Below the pieces are notes generated by a model that was not told where the DNA came from, did no database searches, and saw only the letters and a program-made list of their open reading frames with translations. A stretch of 64,000 nucleotides of DNA from Sphingorhabdus_B arenilitoris (GTDB lineage: Bacteria; Pseudomonadota; Alphaproteobacteria; Sphingomonadales; Sphingomonadaceae), in contig NZ_JBHSDH010000013.1 in NCBI RefSeq assembly GCF_042651485.1, positions 1,302,001 to 1,366,000 on the forward strand, read 5' to 3'. Below, one piece after another: positions 36,320-44,660 of the stretch (position 1 is the stretch's first letter; each line of letters starts with the position of its first letter). A program made the translations under genes and the position numbers.

Positions 36320-36460
36320 ATATTTGCCCCTTCAAAGCTTGGGAGGATGAAATTTGTGCCATCGCCCTAATACCCAGCCGCGCCATTGGCAAGAGGGCAA
36401 TGCGAATTGCGGTTAAATCAAGCCATACAGTTCTGGCTTCCTGGCGTCAGCACCACGCTG

Positions 36461-37198
36461 TTACAACATCGCCATGCCGCCATTTACATGCAATGTCTGT
36501 CCAGTGATATAGCCCGCCTCTTTGCTTGAAAGATAGGCAACCGCTGCGCCAATATCGCAACCCTCGCCCATACGTCCCATGGGAATACGCGCATTCAGCG
36601 CCTCTTTCTGCGCATCGGGCAGGATATCGGTCATCGGTGTAGCGATAAAGCCGGGGGCAACACAATTGACCGTAACGCCCCGGCTTGCCAGCTCCTGCGC
36701 CAACGCCTTGGACATGCCGACCACTCCCGCCTTGGACGCGGCATAATTGGCCTGACCCGGATTGCCGGTCGCACCGACCACGCTGGTGATTGAGATCATC
36801 CGGCCGTGGCGGGCCTTCATCATCGGCTTAGCGGCGGCGCGCATCAGGCGAAAGCTCGCCTCCAAATTGACCGCGATCACATCGGCCCACTCATCATCTT
36901 TCATCCGCATGGTCAGATTGTCGCGGGTAATTCCGGCGTTATTGACCAATATATCGAGCTTGCCCAGCTGTTCGAGCGCCGCCGGAACCAGCGCCTCGAC
37001 GCTCAGCGGATCGGACAGGTTGCAAGGGATGGCGACATGATCGCCTCCAAGCGTATCACGGTAAGCCGCCAGCTTTTCCGCATTGCTGCCCGAAACCGCC
37101 AGCCGCGCACCCTGCGCCGCCAAAGCCTCACAAATCGCGGTGCCGATGCCGCCCGATGCGCCGGTTACAAGCGCAGTCATTCCTGTTAAATCAAACAT
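36461..37198 (-). CDS. fabG: 3-oxoacyl-ACP reductase
   Basis: The ATG at 37198 has a strong AGGAG site and gives 245 residues. The SDR signature is complete: TGASGGIG (12-19), NNAG (86-89), Ser139, Tyr152 and Lys156 in NYAASKAG. FabG reduces 3-oxoacyl-ACP with NADPH. The start lies one base after the stop of the crotonase-family gene, so translation of the two is coupled. Confidence 0.95.
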   Translation of the reverse strand: MFDLTGMTALVTGASGGIGTAICEALAAQGARLAVSGSNAEKLAAYRDTLGGDHVAIPCNLSDPLSVEALVPAALEQLGKLDILVNNAGITRDNLTMRMKDDEWADVIAVNLEASFRLMRAAAKPMMKARHGRMISITSVVGATGNPGQANYAASKAGVVGMSKALAQELASRGVTVNCVAPGFIATPMTDILPDAQKEALNARIPMGRMGEGCDIGAAVAYLSSKEAGYITGQTLHVNGGMAML

Positions 37199-37199
37199 T

Positions 37200-38000
37200 T
37201 TATTCTCCTGTAAATTTCGGATCGCGTTTTTCCAGAAAGGCGTCGATCGCCTCTGCATTGTCTTTGGTGGCATGAGCTAGGCTCTGCATCGCGGCGGCCA
37301 TTTCCAGATTGGTGGCCAAATCGGTCCTCCCCGCAGAGCGCAGCAAACGCTTTGTCATCCGCACGGCATGGGGCGGGTTGGCGGCGATTTTCGCGGCAAT
37401 TTCCTGCGCCTTTAGCAGCAAATCTTCCGCCGCCGTCACATGGCTGACAAGGCCATGGGACAGCGCGGTATGGGCATCGATCATCTCACCTGTTAACGCC
37501 ATTTCACAGGCCCGCGAAAAACCGACTATGCGCGGCAAGAGCCATGCTCCGCCATCGCCCGGCACAATGCCCAGCTTTACAAAACTTTCGGCGAATTTAG
37601 CCGCATCACTGGCGATACGAATGTCGCACATTAGCGCCAGATCGCATCCTGCGCCGATCGCCGGACCGTTCACTGCGGCAATCACCGGAATATCTAATCC
37701 TTCAAACAGGATCGGCAGCCGCTGTATCCCCTGCCGGTAATTGCGCCTTGTTTGCACCGCTTTGTCCGAACGCAGCCCCGTGCCGTCCTTCATCTGCTTC
37801 AAATCCCCGCCCGATGAAAAGACATGCCCCGCCCCCGTCAGGATCACGCAGCGTATATCAATATCCGCATCCGCCGCCAGCAACGCATCCGACAGCGCGT
37901 CAATCACCGCATTATCGGACACAGGATTACGGCGTTCGGGTTGGTTGAGAATAATCGTCAACACAGCGCCATCGCGTTTTTCGAGAATAAGGTCAGTCAT
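37200..38000 (-). CDS. Enoyl-CoA hydratase/isomerase (crotonase) family protein
   Basis: The 266-residue protein has the crotonase fold: oxyanion-hole segments AGHVFSSGGDLKQM and VNGPAIGAGCDLALMCDIRIA, then KLGIVPGDGGAWLLPR. In the second active-site region the usual catalytic Glu positions read Cys/Asp (AGCDLAL) and Asp (PGDGG), so hydratase activity is uncertain. Members act on CoA thioesters as hydratases, isomerases or hydrolases. It lies between fabD and fabG and is translationally coupled to fabG, which is unusual because type II fatty-acid synthesis works on ACP thioesters. Confidence 0.88.
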   Translation of the reverse strand: MTDLILEKRDGAVLTIILNQPERRNPVSDNAVIDALSDALLAADADIDIRCVILTGAGHVFSSGGDLKQMKDGTGLRSDKAVQTRRNYRQGIQRLPILFEGLDIPVIAAVNGPAIGAGCDLALMCDIRIASDAAKFAESFVKLGIVPGDGGAWLLPRIVGFSRACEMALTGEMIDAHTALSHGLVSHVTAAEDLLLKAQEIAAKIAANPPHAVRMTKRLLRSAGRTDLATNLEMAAAMQSLAHATKDNAEAIDAFLEKRDPKFTGE

Positions 38001-38018
38001 GTGTTATCCAATCATTGG

Positions 38019-38045
38019 TTCACGCGGAGACGCGAAGACGCGGAG
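38019..38045. repeat. Dispersed-type short repeat unit
   Basis: The 58-base gap between the crotonase gene and fabD contains three tandem degenerate units of the form GCGGAGACGCGAAGACGCGG. It resembles the units at 32651-32677 and, in sense, the CACGAAG half-sites near 32717-32774. This is probably another copy of one dispersed intergenic repeat family. Confidence 0.5.
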
Positions 38046-38058
38046 GGTAGTGCCGTTT

Positions 38059-38997
38059 TTATAGCGTCCCCAAATAGGCTTCTATATCATCCATGCTGAT
38101 TAAGCTGACGGTATTCACATCGCCGCCCGCGCTGCGTTTCACCATCGGGGACAGCACTTTGCCGCCAAATTCGGCGAACTCGCTGACCCCTGCGCCCGCC
38201 ATGGCAATCGCGCTTTCCCGCCAGCGGACGCGGCCTGTCACTTGTTCCACAAGCTGCGTCCTGATGACATCCGCATCGCGAACCGGTGCAGCCGTGACGT
38301 TGGCGAACAGCGGCACGGCAGGGGCGTTGATAACGGTTTCGGCCAGCGCTGCGGCCATGGCCTCTGCCGCCGGTTGCATCAATGGGCAGTGAAATGGCGC
38401 GCTGACCGGTAATTTGATGCCGCGCTTAATGCCGTGCTCCTTGGTCAGGTCAATCGCCCGTTCGATGGCCGCCAAATGCCCGCTAATCACAACTTGGCCG
38501 GGGTCATTATCATTGGCAACTGTGCAGGTTTCACCGTCCGCAGCAGCGGCGGCAAGACTTTCCGCCTTTTCAATATCGGCGCCCAGCAAAGCCGCCATCG
38601 CGCCCACACCCACGGGCACCGCCGCTTGCATCGCACGGCCGCGCAGCTTCAAAAGCTGTGCCGTAGTGGCAAGGTCAAAGCTGCCCGCCGCGCAGAGCGC
38701 CGTATATTCGCCCAAACTATGCCCCGCAACAAACGCCGCCTTATCGGACAGCGTGACCCTGCCCTCTGCCTCCAGCACGCGCAAAGTAGCGATCGCGTTG
38801 GCCATGATCGCTGGCTGCGCATTTTCGGTAAGGGTCAACTCCTCTTCTGGTCCCTCGCACATCAGGCGGAACAGATTTTGACCGAGCGCATCGTCAACCT
38901 CCTGAAACACAGCCTTCGCGGCGGCGCTTGCGGCGGCGAGATCGCGGCCCATACCGACCGCCTGACTGCCCTGTCCCGGAAAAATAAATGCGCGCAT
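38059..38997 (-). CDS. fabD: Malonyl-CoA:ACP transacylase
   Basis: The ATG at 38997, eight bases after GGAGG, gives 312 residues starting MRAFIFPGQGSQAVGMG. The nucleophile Ser94 is in GHSLGEY, and the downstream ISAPFH-type histidine region reads PVSAPFHCPLM. FabD transfers malonyl groups from CoA to ACP. It is the first gene of the fabD-crotonase-fabG-acpP-fabF-mltG string. Confidence 0.95.
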   Translation of the reverse strand: MRAFIFPGQGSQAVGMGRDLAAASAAAKAVFQEVDDALGQNLFRLMCEGPEEELTLTENAQPAIMANAIATLRVLEAEGRVTLSDKAAFVAGHSLGEYTALCAAGSFDLATTAQLLKLRGRAMQAAVPVGVGAMAALLGADIEKAESLAAAAADGETCTVANDNDPGQVVISGHLAAIERAIDLTKEHGIKRGIKLPVSAPFHCPLMQPAAEAMAAALAETVINAPAVPLFANVTAAPVRDADVIRTQLVEQVTGRVRWRESAIAMAGAGVSEFAEFGGKVLSPMVKRSAGGDVNTVSLISMDDIEAYLGTL

Positions 38998-39051
38998 GAT
39001 TTGATCCTCCAATATATTTTAGTTGGCTATCCGCCGTTTCGGCAAAGGCGG

Positions 39052-39888
39052 TTATGGCGTTGACGGCGCGGTTGCAAGCCCGAAAGGTACGACCTTGTTA
39101 TCGGCATCATGGCCAATATCGGCCCGCCCCAGATAGGCTATACCCGTCCGCGCACACCAACGGCGGGCGATTTCCTCCGGTTCTTCACCAAATGGCCGGT
39201 CATTTTCGGGCACATCACCCACCCGGCCAAGCATGATACCGGCAAGGCCCGCATCCGATAAAGCGCTGGTGACATGAAACATCGCTCGGTCGAAGGCATA
39301 GAGATGCTCCGACACTTCCTCTATCATCAGCACATGGCCGGATAAGTCGGGCATGACCGGCGTGCCGATCATCATACTGAGCGTCATCAGGTTAAATGCG
39401 GCATAGCGTGCGCCCAGCTGAACCGCTGGCTCAACCGCGGACCTGTCCGCCCCGGTTATCCAGCTTAACGCCCGGCATACCGCCACTTCACCGCCTTCGC
39501 GCCTGATGTCGGTCGGCATCGGGCCGTACACCGGAAATCCAATTCCGGCGCGGTATAACGCGCCGAGCATATTGCCCGCGTCGCTATAGCCCATATAGAT
39601 TTTATCCCGCGCCGTATCGCCAAGGCGGCGCACGGCATCTTCGGCAATACGGCAAGCGCCATAGCCGCCGCGCACAAACCAGATTGCGCCGATTGTTGCA
39701 TCATTGGCCATTGATGTGAAAGCGGCCAGCCGGTCGGCATCGCATCCGGCAAAATGGCCCTGCTCGGCAAAACATTGTTCGTGCCAGATCAGCTTTACGT
39801 GCGGAAATTCTTTTTCGGCCAAGCTCGTCACCCGCGCGGCATCAGGCCTGCTAAAGGGCGTGGATGGGGCGCAAATACCGATTTTCAT
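39052..39888 (-). CDS. LD-carboxypeptidase (S66 family)
   Basis: From ATG 39888 the protein is 278 residues, starting MKIGICAPSTPF. S66 features are present: RGGYGACRI, the nucleophile region YMGYSDAGN, and MIEEVSEHLYAFDRA with the conserved Glu. LD-carboxypeptidase removes the terminal D-Ala from muramyl tetrapeptides during murein recycling. An alternative TTG start at 39927 has a better ribosome site (GGGAG, five bases) and would add 13 basic residues. It is divergent from a Mur ligase gene that would act on its product. Confidence 0.88.
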   Translation of the reverse strand: MKIGICAPSTPFSRPDAARVTSLAEKEFPHVKLIWHEQCFAEQGHFAGCDADRLAAFTSMANDATIGAIWFVRGGYGACRIAEDAVRRLGDTARDKIYMGYSDAGNMLGALYRAGIGFPVYGPMPTDIRREGGEVAVCRALSWITGADRSAVEPAVQLGARYAAFNLMTLSMMIGTPVMPDLSGHVLMIEEVSEHLYAFDRAMFHVTSALSDAGLAGIMLGRVGDVPENDRPFGEEPEEIARRWCARTGIAYLGRADIGHDADNKVVPFGLATAPSTP

Positions 39889-39955
39889 TTTTCGAAGGCC
39901 CTTTTTCTTTACCTTGCCAATTGCCAAAACTTCTCCCTTTCAATAGGCGAAGCGG

Positions 39956-41359
39956 ATGAACAAAAACAAATCCTATTTCTTTTGCGGAATTGGCGGTTCG
40001 GGGATGTTACCGCTGGCCATGATATTGCGCGAAGGCGGCGCGGCGGTGGCCGGGTCCGACCGCGCATTGGACCAAGGCAGGCTGGCCGATAAATTCGAAT
40101 ATCTGAAAGCCAAAGGGATATCGCTGCATGATCAGGATGGCAGCGGCCTTGTCAGTGGGGATCAGATACTCGTCGCATCTGCCGCAATAGAGGATAGCGT
40201 GCCCGACATTGCCAAGGCCAAGGAGCTGGGATGCAAACGCATGACCCGCGCCGAATTGCTGGCCGAAATTTTCAACGCTGCGCCGCGTAGCATCGCCATT
40301 GGCGGGACCAGCGGCAAATCAACGGTGACAGGCATGGCCGGATGGATACTTGCCCATGCCGGAATGGACCCCACCATCATGAATGGCGGCGTGATGAAAA
40401 ATTTCGTCTCCGCCGACGCTCCCTTTGCCAGTGCGCGCGTGGGCTGCGGGGAAATTTTTGTCAGCGAAGTTGACGAAAGCGACGGCTCCATCGCGCTTTA
40501 CACACCCGAGGTTGCGGTGCTGAATAATGTCAGCCTGGACCATAAAAGCCTCGATGAATTGCGGCAGCTATTTGGCGATTTCGCTCGCAGCGCCAAAACC
40601 GCTATCTGGAATGCGGATGACGTCGAAACGGTGGCGTTGATAGGGACGCTGAAATTGGAAGGCGCGATCAGCTTCGGCTTTTCTGACCGCGCCGATATAC
40701 GCGCCGCCGATGTAGTCGATCTTCCGCTAGGCAGCCGCTTTACGCTGCAAGCGCATGGCAGCGAATTGCCCGTAACTTTGCAAGTGCCCGGACGGCATAA
40801 CATCAGCAACGCGCTCGCCGCAATTGCCGCCGCCATAGCCATGGGCGTCACCGCGCCGCAGGCCGTGGCCGCGATGGAACGCTTTACCGGCCTTGCCCGC
40901 CGCTTCGATATTGTCGGCATTGCAGGCGGTATTACGGTGATCGATGATTTCGGGCATAATCCCGATAAAACCGCAGCAACGCTCGCCACATTGCGCGCCT
41001 TTCCCGGCCGCGTCATCGCCTTTTTCCAACCCCATGGCTTTGGCCCGATCCGCGTGATGGGTCAGGAATTGGCGCAAGTTTTCGCCCGGATGCTGGGCCG
41101 CGATGACATATTGATTCTATGCGATCCGGTTTATTTTGGCGGCACCGTCGACAAAAGCATCGGCAGCCAGTCGATCACCGACGCCGTCGCCGCCGCCGGC
41201 CGCCACGCCGAACATATCCCGTCGCGCGAAGATTGCGGGACACGCATCGTCGAACTCGCCAAACCCGGCGACCGCATCGTCATCATGGGCGCCCGCGATG
41301 ACACGCTGAGCGCTTTTGCCGCGGATATATTGGGACAATTGGTGAAGGCATCGGTTTGA
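39956..41359 (+). CDS. Mur ligase family protein (Mpl/MurC-like)
   Basis: The 467-residue protein has the N-terminal Rossmann domain (FFCGIGGSGMLPLA), the ATP-binding loop GGTSGKSTVTGM (near 117-128), the NNVSLDHKS region and the C-terminal MGARDDTLSAFA. This is the MurC/Mpl branch. Mpl ligates the recycled tripeptide to UDP-MurNAc; MurC adds L-Ala. The loop differs from the usual GTHGKTTT. The divergent LD-carboxypeptidase neighbour, which makes the tripeptide, favours the Mpl role, and the essential murC is normally in the dcw cluster. Confidence 0.85.
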   Translation: MNKNKSYFFCGIGGSGMLPLAMILREGGAAVAGSDRALDQGRLADKFEYLKAKGISLHDQDGSGLVSGDQILVASAAIEDSVPDIAKAKELGCKRMTRAELLAEIFNAAPRSIAIGGTSGKSTVTGMAGWILAHAGMDPTIMNGGVMKNFVSADAPFASARVGCGEIFVSEVDESDGSIALYTPEVAVLNNVSLDHKSLDELRQLFGDFARSAKTAIWNADDVETVALIGTLKLEGAISFGFSDRADIRAADVVDLPLGSRFTLQAHGSELPVTLQVPGRHNISNALAAIAAAIAMGVTAPQAVAAMERFTGLARRFDIVGIAGGITVIDDFGHNPDKTAATLATLRAFPGRVIAFFQPHGFGPIRVMGQELAQVFARMLGRDDILILCDPVYFGGTVDKSIGSQSITDAVAAAGRHAEHIPSREDCGTRIVELAKPGDRIVIMGARDDTLSAFAADILGQLVKASV

Positions 41360-41405
41360 CCGAAGGTTCATGCTTCAGATAGTAACTCTTCACTTGCATA
41401 TGTAG

Positions 41406-41462
41406 GCCCCTTCGCCTATGCGCGGCGCTCCCTAGCGGGAATCAGAAGAAGGCCGGAGGGGC
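41406..41462 (+). promoter_or_regulatory. Structured 5' leader of the rpsF-rpsR-rplI operon
   Basis: The leader can form a 9-bp stem (41406-41414 with 41454-41462, one G-U pair) enclosing a smaller CCC-TAGC-GGG hairpin, about 50 bases before rpsF. A CCG trinucleotide lies at 41453-41455. Bacterial S6:S18 complexes commonly repress their own operon by binding a CCG-containing structured leader, so this is a candidate autoregulatory site. I did not check it against the published model. Confidence 0.45.
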
Positions 41463-41511
41463 GTGTCTGCATGGTGCGGCGTCAGCGATCGGTAATATAA
41501 AGGAAGTGCCA

Positions 41512-41892
41512 ATGGCTCTATATGAGCATATATTTTTGGCGCGTCAGGACCTGAGCCAGGCTCAGGTTGATGCGCTGGCGGCGGAAGCCACCAAAATCAT
41601 CGAAGACAATAAAGGCCTGGTCGTAAAGACCGAAACCTGGGGTCTTCGCACGCTTACTTACAAGATTCAGAAGAACCGCAAGGCGCATTTTGTGATGCTT
41701 GAAATTGACGGCCCCGGCGATGTTATTGCCGAGCTGGAGCGTCAGCTGCGTCTTAACGAAGACGTGATCCGCTACATGACCGTGCGCGTTGACGCCCATG
41801 AAAAAGGTCCATCTGTGATGATGCGCAAAAATGACCGCACCGAACGGGCACCCCGCGCGCCCCGCCGTTCACGCGAAGAGGAGAATGCATAA
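41512..41892 (+). CDS. rpsF: 30S ribosomal protein S6
   Basis: The ATG at 41512 has an AAGGA site eight bases upstream and yields 126 residues starting MALYEHIFLARQDLS. S6 family segments (ETWGLRTLTYKIQKNRKAHF, RYMTVRVD) are clear, and the C-terminal tail is acidic/basic (RRSREEENA). S6 pairs with S18 in the platform of the small subunit. The stop overlaps the rpsR start as TAATG. Confidence 0.97.
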   Translation: MALYEHIFLARQDLSQAQVDALAAEATKIIEDNKGLVVKTETWGLRTLTYKIQKNRKAHFVMLEIDGPGDVIAELERQLRLNEDVIRYMTVRVDAHEKGPSVMMRKNDRTERAPRAPRRSREEENA

Positions 41893-42116
41893 TGTCACGT
41901 CCATTTTTCCGTCGCCGTAAATCCTGCCCATTCCAAGGTAAGGACGCACCGAAAATCGATTATAAAGATGTACGCCTGCTGCAAGGTTATATCTCCGAAC
42001 GCGGCAAGATTGTGCCTTCGCGCATCACCGCCGTTTCCGCCATTAAACAGCGTGAGCTGTCCAAAGCCATTAAGCGCGCACGCCATATCGGCCTGTTGCC
42101 TTATATCGTACGTTAA
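41892..42116 (+). CDS. rpsR: 30S ribosomal protein S18
   Basis: The 74-residue protein has the S18 pattern, PFFRRRKSCPF, IDYKDVRLLQGYISERGKI and AIKRARHIGLLPY, and binds beside S6 on 16S rRNA. It is translationally coupled to rpsF by a one-base overlap and lies 12 bases before rplI. Length is typical. Confidence 0.97.
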   Translation: MSRPFFRRRKSCPFQGKDAPKIDYKDVRLLQGYISERGKIVPSRITAVSAIKQRELSKAIKRARHIGLLPYIVR

Positions 42117-42128
42117 GGGAGAAGCGAC

Positions 42129-42812
42129 ATGGATATCATACTTCTCGAACGCGTAGAAAAATTGGGCGCCATCGGCGATGTTGTAACCGTGAAGGACGGG
42201 TATGCCCGCAACTTCCTGTTGCCCAACAAAAAAGCGCTCCGCGCCAATGAAAGCAACAAAAAGCTGTTTGAAGCAAACCGTGCCAAGATCGAAGCCGATA
42301 ACGCCGATCGCCGCACCGAAGCAGAAGCTGCTTCGAAAAATGTTGAAGGCAAACAGATCGTCCTGATCCGTGCCGCATCGAACACGGGTCAGCTATATGG
42401 CTCGGTAACGGTGCGCGACATTACCGAAGGCCTGAATGCTGATGGTGCAGATGTGAACAAAGGCATGATCATTCTGGAACGCCCGATCAAGGCGCTCGGC
42501 GTATATGACGTGAAAGTCGTTTTGCACCCCGAAGTATCGGTGAAGGTAAGCGTCAACGTCGCCCGCAGCGACGATGAAGCCGAACTGCAAAAAGACGGCG
42601 TTAACGTGATCGATCAAATGTTCGAAGAAGAACAGGCCGAGATCGCAGCAGAAGCCATCGTAGCGGCAGAAGAAGCGGAAGTGGCCGCTGATGAAGCCGA
42701 AGCAGCTGAACAAGCCAAGCGCGCCGAAATGAAAGCCGCCGCTGAAGCAGCCCGCGCCGCCGAAAGCGAAGGCGAAGGCCTTTCCGGCGGAGACGAAGCC
42801 AAGGAAGACTAA
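42129..42812 (+). CDS. rplI: 50S ribosomal protein L9 with extended acidic/alanine-rich C-terminus
   Basis: Residues 1 to about 150 match L9: MDIILLERVEKLGAIGDVVTVKDGYARNFLLP, the long connecting helix, and a C-terminal rRNA-binding domain. The remaining 75 or so residues form a charged Ala/Glu/Lys tail (EEEQAEIAAEAIVAAEEAEVAADE-like) that typical L9 proteins (about 150 residues) lack. The tail is likely a coiled or disordered helix. The gene ends the rpsF-rpsR-rplI operon and is followed by a strong terminator. Confidence 0.96.
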   Translation: MDIILLERVEKLGAIGDVVTVKDGYARNFLLPNKKALRANESNKKLFEANRAKIEADNADRRTEAEAASKNVEGKQIVLIRAASNTGQLYGSVTVRDITEGLNADGADVNKGMIILERPIKALGVYDVKVVLHPEVSVKVSVNVARSDDEAELQKDGVNVIDQMFEEEQAEIAAEAIVAAEEAEVAADEAEAAEQAKRAEMKAAAEAARAAESEGEGLSGGDEAKED

Positions 42813-42835
42813 GCTTCAATCCAATACAAAATGAG

Positions 42836-42867
42836 ACCGCCCAGTCGAAAGACTGGGCGGTTTTTTT
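42836..42867 (+). terminator. Rho-independent terminator of the ribosomal operon
   Basis: A perfect 11-bp stem (42836-42846 with 42851-42861) with a GAAA tetraloop is followed by a run of seven T, 24 bases after the rplI stop. This is a textbook intrinsic terminator. Confidence 0.95.
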
Positions 42868-42947
42868 GTTTTTAGATGCTGAATTTTTTGGCTCGGAACC
42901 AATGATCGAATTGGACAAATCGACAACAAGGGATTAGCCCTTCGTCC

Positions 42948-43604
42948 ATGATCAGAAAAATTCGGATATTGAACAACGCACAAATTGCGCAGCTCATGAA
43001 GATCGCCGCATCGGCCAATTATGTGGACGGAAAAATTAGCAACCCTCATAGCAAAGTTAAAAATAATCAGCAGCTGCACGACCCACAAGCCTATCAGCAA
43101 ACCTCCAAATTATTGTTCGATGCCCTGGTCGCCAATCCGGAATTTCATGAATTTGCCTTTCCTCAGCGCGTAGCTCCGCCATTGATGACAAAATATGGAG
43201 TAGGCCAGAATTATGGCCTCCACCCCGATAGCGCGACAATTAACCTGCCTGATGGCCCGTTACGTTCAGACCTCAGCTGTACAATTTTTCTAAATGAACC
43301 AGATAGATACGAAGGCGGAGCACTACACATTCGCCTTGGGGATGATGATCTACGCTTCCGCCTTGATGCTGGTAGGGCTGTCATTTATCCATCAAACACG
43401 CTGCACGAGGTTGAACCGGTGACCAGCGGCGAACGTCACGTCGCGATAACCTTCATCCAAAGCAAAATTGCCGATAATGCAAAACGCGATTTGCTGTTCG
43501 ATTTGAATGAGGTCGCCGCATTGGAGGGCAATAATATGACGGCAGAGAACTTTTCGCGGCTGCAGCTGGTGCAATATAATCTAATGCGAATGTGGGGCGC
43601 TTAA
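42948..43604 (+). CDS. 2-oxoglutarate/Fe(II) hydroxylase, PKHD/PiuC type
   Basis: The 218-residue protein has the metal triad His92-X-Asp94 (GLHPDSAT) and His153 (TLHEVEPV), with Arg163 (SGERHVAIT) for 2-oxoglutarate, in the positions seen in YbiX/PiuC-type PKHD hydroxylases. Flanking conserved segments NNQQLHDPQAYQ, FLNEPDRYEGGAL and RAVIYPSNTLHEV also fit. Substrates of this family are largely unknown; PiuC is tied to siderophore/iron uptake in Pseudomonas. It lies 6 bases upstream of a sulfotransferase-like gene, so the pair is an operon. The ribosome site is weak. Confidence 0.88.
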   Translation: MIRKIRILNNAQIAQLMKIAASANYVDGKISNPHSKVKNNQQLHDPQAYQQTSKLLFDALVANPEFHEFAFPQRVAPPLMTKYGVGQNYGLHPDSATINLPDGPLRSDLSCTIFLNEPDRYEGGALHIRLGDDDLRFRLDAGRAVIYPSNTLHEVEPVTSGERHVAITFIQSKIADNAKRDLLFDLNEVAALEGNNMTAENFSRLQLVQYNLMRMWGA

Positions 43605-43610
43605 TCCCGA

Positions 43611-44651
43611 ATGGCAGACAGTCTGGCGCAAGCTTTTGCAAGTAATGCGGTGCTTTTTCCTCATATGTTGGAATTGATATCCGACCGAATATTGATGTCG
43701 CATCTGACCGAGGAAAATTTCAACACGGCGAGCTTTCTGGACCAGAGAATGTTCACGCCGCAGCTCAAACGGAATCTGTTGGAATGGAGCGATGTCGAAA
43801 ATATTCCGCTACCGTCCGCCCCTACGCCCTATTATATCTTTCATATCGGCCATGTTGGATCGACCCTGATCTCCCGTTTACTCGGCGAATGGAGTAATAT
43901 TTTGGCACTCCGCGAGCCATTGATATTGCGCAATTTAGCCGAGATTTGGCAGACGCTCGATGCACCGCACTCGCGTTGGTCACCCGAACAATATGCGGCG
44001 CGGCGCGATCTGATCACCCGCTGGCTATCGCGATCATTCCACGATGAACAACGCCCGATGGTCAAGGCGAGCAGCTTCGTTAGCCCGCTCGCGCCGCAGC
44101 TAATAAAGTCCGACACTAAAGCGCTGTTCCTAAAGACCAATTTGGAAAGCTATATGCTGACCATATTGGCTGGCGAAGCATCTATGCATGAAACGATGGC
44201 GATGGCGCCTGCGCGGCTTGAAAGGCTCACAGCGACGCTGAACGAACCGCCAGCACGGTTGTGGGAGCTGACACCTGCGCAGCGCGTCGCGATGAGCTGG
44301 TTATGCGAAATGGTAACGTTGCATCGGGCCGAGAAAACAGCCCCGACCGGATCGGTAAAATGGCAGGATTTTGATCGTTTCCTCGCTATGCCAAACGCCC
44401 AGTTAACTGAAATAGCAGAATTTTTTGATCTTTCCGTCGAACAGCCACTTGTGTCCGCTCTTTTGCAGGGACCGATCATGCGCAGCTATTCCAAGGCCCC
44501 CGAACATGGTTATAGCGCCGATCTACGCCGTGATGTGCAAAACGAGGCAAAGATGCGGCATGGTGGTGAGTTGAAAACAGCCATGAAATGGGTTGAAAAA
44601 CTGGCAAATCGCCACTCAGCTATTGCTGATATTTGTAATTTCAACCCGTAG
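43611..44651 (+). CDS. Sulfotransferase-like P-loop protein
   Basis: The 346-residue protein has a P-loop-like sequence FHIGHVGSTLISRLLG (77-92), followed 10 residues later by an LREPL segment, resembling the 5'-PAPS-binding region of sulfotransferase-family proteins. The remainder has helical segments and a TPAQRVAMSWLCEM motif but no other landmark I know. It may transfer sulfate or be a non-sulfotransferase kinase-like relative. Co-transcribed with the hydroxylase gene upstream, so the two enzymes may modify the same substrate. It converges with folE, 9 bases away. Confidence 0.65.
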   Translation: MADSLAQAFASNAVLFPHMLELISDRILMSHLTEENFNTASFLDQRMFTPQLKRNLLEWSDVENIPLPSAPTPYYIFHIGHVGSTLISRLLGEWSNILALREPLILRNLAEIWQTLDAPHSRWSPEQYAARRDLITRWLSRSFHDEQRPMVKASSFVSPLAPQLIKSDTKALFLKTNLESYMLTILAGEASMHETMAMAPARLERLTATLNEPPARLWELTPAQRVAMSWLCEMVTLHRAEKTAPTGSVKWQDFDRFLAMPNAQLTEIAEFFDLSVEQPLVSALLQGPIMRSYSKAPEHGYSADLRRDVQNEAKMRHGGELKTAMKWVEKLANRHSAIADICNFNP

Positions 44652-44660
44652 CTCTTTCGA

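Noticed and set aside
34787..36370. Long plus-strand open frame (527 codons) opposite fabF and acpP
   Set aside because: Antisense to two clear genes with intact active-site residues; composition (rich in Arg, His, Ala) is that of a shadow frame, and it has no recognisable domain.
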